Origin: Jackrogersella multiformis
Taxonomy: Eukaryota > Ascomycota > Sordariomycetes > Xylariales > Hypoxylaceae
Assembly: GCA_902806575.1 (NCBI GenBank)
Contig: CADCXD010000001.1
Location: 4,650,001 to 4,714,000, forward strand
Direction of reading: 5' to 3'
DNA length: 64,000 nt
In this document: piece after piece, positions 60,299 to 64,000 of the stretch
How the letters are laid out: the number at the start of each line of letters is the position of its first letter
How positions within the stretch are numbered: position 1 is the first letter of the stretch
Made by a program: the position numbers and the translations under genes
The notes under the pieces: model-generated
Database searches by the model: none
Told to the model about the DNA's origin: nothing
The model's input: the letters and a program-made list of their open reading frames with translations, nothing else

Positions 60299-61125
60299 AT
60301 GGCTGGAAATATAAATACTCTTTCAAATGGCGTCAGCGACGTCCAACTTGATTTCAAAGAGGTTGATTTTCTCACTGCCTTAGGTTTCATCAAAGGCAAA
60401 CTAGGGAACGACATTTCGAAAGACATCTGGCTTGGTTCAGTAGCGGATGCTTGTCGAGCATGTCTCGTTCATAATCAAGATTTACAACCCTTTACAAATA
60501 AGCATGCCTTTAAACCCTCAAATCATTTTGGATGGGAAGGTCCGACTTTACCTAAGGACAAATTCTCTGCTTGTTGGTTTTCCATCAAATTCCTCGATGT
60601 GCTCTGGGGGTTGTTGTGTAAGCGAACACTTTGTTAATGTGAGGCGTCGCTAATATAGATGTATAATATATAATAGTTGGCCGAACTGCTAGCTCCTCCC
60701 CATGGCATCAGCGTAAGTGGTTTCCCCCTAAATATATATGTTTTTCATTTATACAACAATATAATATTCATTCAAACTATCACAGTGTTTGAGGGACTCA
60801 AACCGTCTGAGTCTAACGGCAGTGCCGATAAGATGATCGACGCTGAAGCTATCAACGATTCAATCCTCAAATGTCCATCAATGGCCGAGGATTTGATACG
60901 TGAGAATGTTGGCTGTTTCTTTCCTATGAAGATTCTTATGCCAGAATTCGTGATCCTAGGTACCCCATCTACCGAATCTTCGGAACCTTCAGTAAGTACC
61001 TATGGCAGCTACATCGCCAATCCAATAGCTAATTACAAATACAGGCTTCAGAAAATGTCAATTCGATGCAGATCAGACATACCGTTTCGAATATCCAACC
61101 TATCGAGGTATTATGGCCAAGATAA
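60299..61125 (+). CDS. Unrecognised four-exon gene
   Basis: Exons 60299-60617, 60677-60712, 60786-60991 and 61045-61125 join in phase through three introns with GTAAGC/GTAAGT donors, giving 213 aa. The reading frame stays open only if all three introns are removed, which supports the model. Exon 2 is only 36 nt. The protein starts MAGNINTLSNGV and has KDIWLGSVADACRACLVHNQ, HFGWEGPTLPKD and GCFFPMKILMPEFVILGTP. There is no signal peptide and no domain I recognise. A GTATTA after the codon for Glu at 61107 could be a further donor, so the C-terminus may be longer. It lies directly beside the RIP island, a position typical of lineage-specific genes. Confidence 0.5.
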
Positions 61126-61366
61126 ATGACAATGGCACCAATGCTTACTACTCATCTACGCTAGTATCGAAGGCACGATGGAATCTGGTCGCTGATAAAA
61201 ACGCTGAGGGTCAATGATAAGAATCATGTTGAATTATATCTATGCGGTGGTTAGCAGCATACTAGAATTAGTCTAGAAACACACTCATTTGCAATACGAA
61301 ACCACTCTGTAACACAGATATGATATTTTTTCTCATCAGTTTTAGGTATTTTTGTGATACTTCACC

Positions 61367-61397
<31 letters not shown>

Positions 61398-61734
61398 TCT
61401 GTTTACGTCCGAGAGATACTTTCTCTGAGTTGGGTTATGGAATGCGATAAATTAAAAGGTGAGTTTATATATCCTGGCCCCTATCTGCCCGCTACCTCAC
61501 CAATACAAAACGGGCAGCTGATCTCTATAAGAGCCATCTGTACTCAACACACAGAATGACTTGGTATCGTACAATCTAAAAACCGCCGTAAAGCCGAATC
61601 TAAGCCAAGCATCCTCTAAACCCGAAGCGTACCTAAAATCCCGTCGATATCGTCAACCTAAAGAGGCTTGGGTATCAATTAACTAGGCGCGAACCATAAT
61701 TACCCCAGCCATCTACGTCCCCTCCCTCCCACGG
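61126..61734. other. Intergenic with GAT microsatellite
   Basis: Contains a (GAT)n tract at about 61369-61396 inside an open frame (61320-61559) that would encode a poly-Asp run and then EILSLSWVMECDK. The frame has no start or splice context I trust, and might be an additional 3' exon of the preceding gene. Confidence 0.35.
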
Positions 61735-63282
61735 TTAGAACCTCGAAATATCCCTCCCGAATATCCACGAGATGGCCCAATAGAACGGAACGGTGATCTT
61801 GTTCCTTATGCTCATGCTCCTGGTCAGGTAGGCCGTGCGCCACAGCACCCACGCCATCCACCCCTTCATCTCGTCGACGCTGCTCTGGTGGATCGCCGTC
61901 CAGCTGCCCAGGTACGTCATGGTGCCCAGGTTGCGGAACTTGAACGGCTTCTGCCCCGCGGAGCCGCTGTTCAGCCGCTTCGCGAGGTACGCCGCCTGCT
62001 GGCTGGCGACCTGCGCCGTCGCCGGCAGCCGGAGCCCCGAGATCACCGTGCAGTCCCCGATGCCGTACACGTCGGGCAGCAGCAGCGCGGCGGCGTCTTG
62101 CGATTGGCCTGGCTCCGGCTCTGGCGTCGATGCTGTACCATGGGGGATTACACGCACGCCGAGGGTATTGATGTCTGTGACGATGCCGCCTGTCTTCGCG
62201 TCTTTTTGCAGCTGCATGTCGGAATCCGAAGAAGGCAGCTTGAAGGTCTTGCTCTCCAGCTTCTGCACGAGAGGGTTCTGCATCAGCCCTGTGCTCCATA
62301 CCACGATGCCGGCGCCGATCTCCTCGTCGCCGTACTCCTTGACCTTCAGCTTCAGGCAGCCCTCGCAATCGTCGTCGGGCCGGATCCGCGTGAGGTGGTG
62401 TTCGGTCTTGACCTGGATGCCCTCCCTGTTGAACCGGTCCATGGCGTAGTCCGCCAGGGTCTTGTCAAACATCGGGAGCACCTTGGGCGCCACATCGTAC
62501 ACGGTGATGCTGACGAATCCCATCAGCTCCGGGTACGTCTTCGTGAGGTCGTCGCGGACCAAGTCGTGCAGCTCCGCGGCGAACTCTATGCCGGTCGGGC
62601 CGCCGCCTACTATGGCGAAGTGGAGCAGCTTCTTGCGGTCCTCGTCGGTCGTGACGGGGAGCGCGGCTTTCTCGAAGTTCTGAAGAACCTTCATGCGGAT
62701 CTTGCGGGCGTCGCCGACGTCCCGCAGGAAGTTGGCGTGTTCGCGCACCCCTTCTATCCCGAACGTCTGGCTGTAGGCGCCCGCTGCGATGATCAGCTTG
62801 TCGTACTGGACCTCGAACATGTCCCCTTTCGCAGGTCGCGTCCTCGAGGCGAGAGCGTCCGACGTATTAGCCTCTACGCGGACGACCTTGCGCGTGAAGT
62901 CGATGTCGTCGGCCCACCCCTGGTGGAAGTGATCCAGGCCGAGCCTCCGAACCGGCTCGAGCACGGCCCGGAACTCCAGAGTCCCGACCGCGGTGCCCGC
63001 GAGCAGCGGTGTGAAGACGAAGTACGAGCGAGGCGAAATCATGATGCGCTCGAACTTCTTCGGGTCGAGGCTACGAGCGAGCCCGTATCCAGACCATCCC
63101 GAACCTAATATCACCACGCGTTCCCTTTTGCGCTCGCTCTTCGTGGCCGTGCTGGCCATTCGCAGCCCGCACGAGACACATATTTGGTGCTTGAAGCCGG
63201 ATGAGTTTAGGAGTGAAGCTCTTGTCCTCGTTGGTAAACAACGGTTTGCCCTGATAGCACCACCCGTTTGAGATGTTGCCAT
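61735..63282 (-). CDS. Type II NADH dehydrogenase (alternative NDH-2), mitochondrial
   Basis: Single-subunit, rotenone-insensitive NADH:ubiquinone oxidoreductase that bypasses complex I without pumping protons. A single exon encodes 515 aa. A presequence of about 50 residues rich in Arg and Ser precedes the FAD-binding GSGWSGYGLA (GxGxxG at 60-65), then PRSYFVFTPLLAGTAVGTLEFRAV, the NADH-binding AIVGGGPTGIEFAAEL (222-237), VYGIGDCTV and the quinone/membrane segment GTMTYLGSW. The C-terminus is the amphipathic WAISWIFGRDISRF used for membrane attachment. There is no EF-hand insertion, so it is not the calcium-binding subclass. Whether it faces matrix or intermembrane space is not decided by sequence. 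It is strongly GC-rich, in sharp contrast to the AT island 2 kb upstream. Confidence 0.93.
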   Translation of the reverse strand: MATSQTGGAIRANRCLPTRTRASLLNSSGFKHQICVSCGLRMASTATKSERKRERVVILGSGWSGYGLARSLDPKKFERIMISPRSYFVFTPLLAGTAVGTLEFRAVLEPVRRLGLDHFHQGWADDIDFTRKVVRVEANTSDALASRTRPAKGDMFEVQYDKLIIAAGAYSQTFGIEGVREHANFLRDVGDARKIRMKVLQNFEKAALPVTTDEDRKKLLHFAIVGGGPTGIEFAAELHDLVRDDLTKTYPELMGFVSITVYDVAPKVLPMFDKTLADYAMDRFNREGIQVKTEHHLTRIRPDDDCEGCLKLKVKEYGDEEIGAGIVVWSTGLMQNPLVQKLESKTFKLPSSDSDMQLQKDAKTGGIVTDINTLGVRVIPHGTASTPEPEPGQSQDAAALLLPDVYGIGDCTVISGLRLPATAQVASQQAAYLAKRLNSGSAGQKPFKFRNLGTMTYLGSWTAIHQSSVDEMKGWMAWVLWRTAYLTRSMSIRNKITVPFYWAISWIFGRDISRF

Positions 63283-64000
63283 ATCAACCTAGGTTGATTA
63301 ATATATTTATAAAAAAAAAAGGGGGTAAATGAGATCTCAAGGTTTTAAGAAAGTGTAGACATGATGTTTAGTTTCTATGTAGGAATCCCAATGAAAAGCA
63401 AAGGTGACGTTGAAGTGACGAAAATAACCCGGGCGGACCATCCCCGGGGTGTCCACTTTAAGCCCATTGTTGCAAATTTCTTCAGGTCAAATGGTGAATG
63501 GGTAGCAGCTGACTGAGATGAGGCATTGAGGCTAAGACATCCGTATCGTTATCGCCTCATCCATATTAAAGTACATACCGGTACGGGGCTAGTGCTATGG
63601 ATACCGCCGGTCGCACTATCTATCCGTTTCCGCGCCACTCCGGGAGCTCGGGGTATAAGTGGGTCAAATCTGTTCCGGTGTTTCCGTAGCGTCATCTTGA
63701 TAAGTAACAAAATAACTCAGTGGCTCTTATTATTTAACCTCTCAGTGACTTGTCACTTGATTACCTAAATATGGTTTCCCGAATCTCCTTCTCATTTGCT
63801 AAGTGTTTATTTAATGCGAGTACCCAAAGAGCATAATGTCGGATTAAGTATAAACAGTGCGTACACCGTAATAATAATACTGATCTGTACCGTGCACTTA
63901 TATCCCTCGGGTCAATTATTTTAGGTAATTTATTTGCGTTACGGCTGGTGGTAGGTGCCGATTACGTAATTGGGGGATAGCTAGCAGCAAAGTTTAGCAC
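63283..64000. other. Intergenic, window edge
   Basis: Upstream of the NADH dehydrogenase gene. Contains a poly-A run near 63312-63322 and no supported coding frame. Nothing at the edge looks like a truncated gene. Confidence 0.4.

Noticed and set aside
61888..63108. 406-codon plus-strand frame opposite the NADH dehydrogenase
   Set aside because: Mirror of a GC-rich gene with conserved flavin motifs on the other strand; composition (Arg/Val/Leu/Gly) is typical of shadow frames.
1..64000. CRISPR arrays, rRNA and bacterial operons
   Set aside because: No spaced identical repeats, no rRNA-like conserved blocks, and all genes are intron-bearing eukaryotic models.

Overview
The window looks like nuclear DNA of a filamentous ascomycete, most likely a Sordariomycete. 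Genes carry short GT-AG introns (about 45-160 nt, several with clear TACTAAC-like branch sites). Fungal signatures include a HET-domain gene, a non-reducing polyketide synthase and a fungal CenH3. One AT-rich island has almost no CpA or TpG dinucleotides, as expected after repeat-induced point mutation (RIP). Gene models were built by hand from translated frames, splice signals and recalled family sequences. No database search was possible.

1-17.5 kb is a housekeeping block: centromeric histone CenH3, a FUN14-family mitochondrial protein, aminopeptidase P (with an apparent 1-base frameshift), an importin-13-like karyopherin, mitochondrial Trp-tRNA synthetase, mitoribosomal protein uS10m, COP9 signalosome subunit 5 and mitochondrial Glu-tRNA synthetase. 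17.5-30 kb is gene-poor. It holds an 88-residue membrane-protein candidate, tandem repeats, hairpins, a Cys-rich unknown ORF, ribosomal protein eL32 and a farnesylation-type class A J-protein.

30.3-52.5 kb is the accessory part. A five-exon non-reducing PKS (SAT-KS-AT-PT-ACP-CMeT-reductase, about 2596 aa) is followed by a HET gene and then a block of five genes: a Baeyer-Villiger-type flavin monooxygenase, an ArsM/AS3MT-like arsenite methyltransferase, a bZIP regulator, an MCT-type MFS transporter and an ArsH-like flavoprotein. Methyltransferase and ArsH are the two typical enzymes of methylarsenical metabolism. With the bZIP, transporter and monooxygenase they form a plausible arsenic-handling cluster beside the PKS. 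Whether PKS and arsenic genes act together is inference.

52.9-59.9 kb is an extremely AT-rich, RIP-degraded island bounded by roughly 200-bp direct repeats, best read as a dead LTR retrotransposon. After it come an unrecognised four-exon gene and a single-exon type II NADH dehydrogenase. The palindrome-like motif CCTAGG/TACCTAGGTA is scattered through intergenic DNA across the window.
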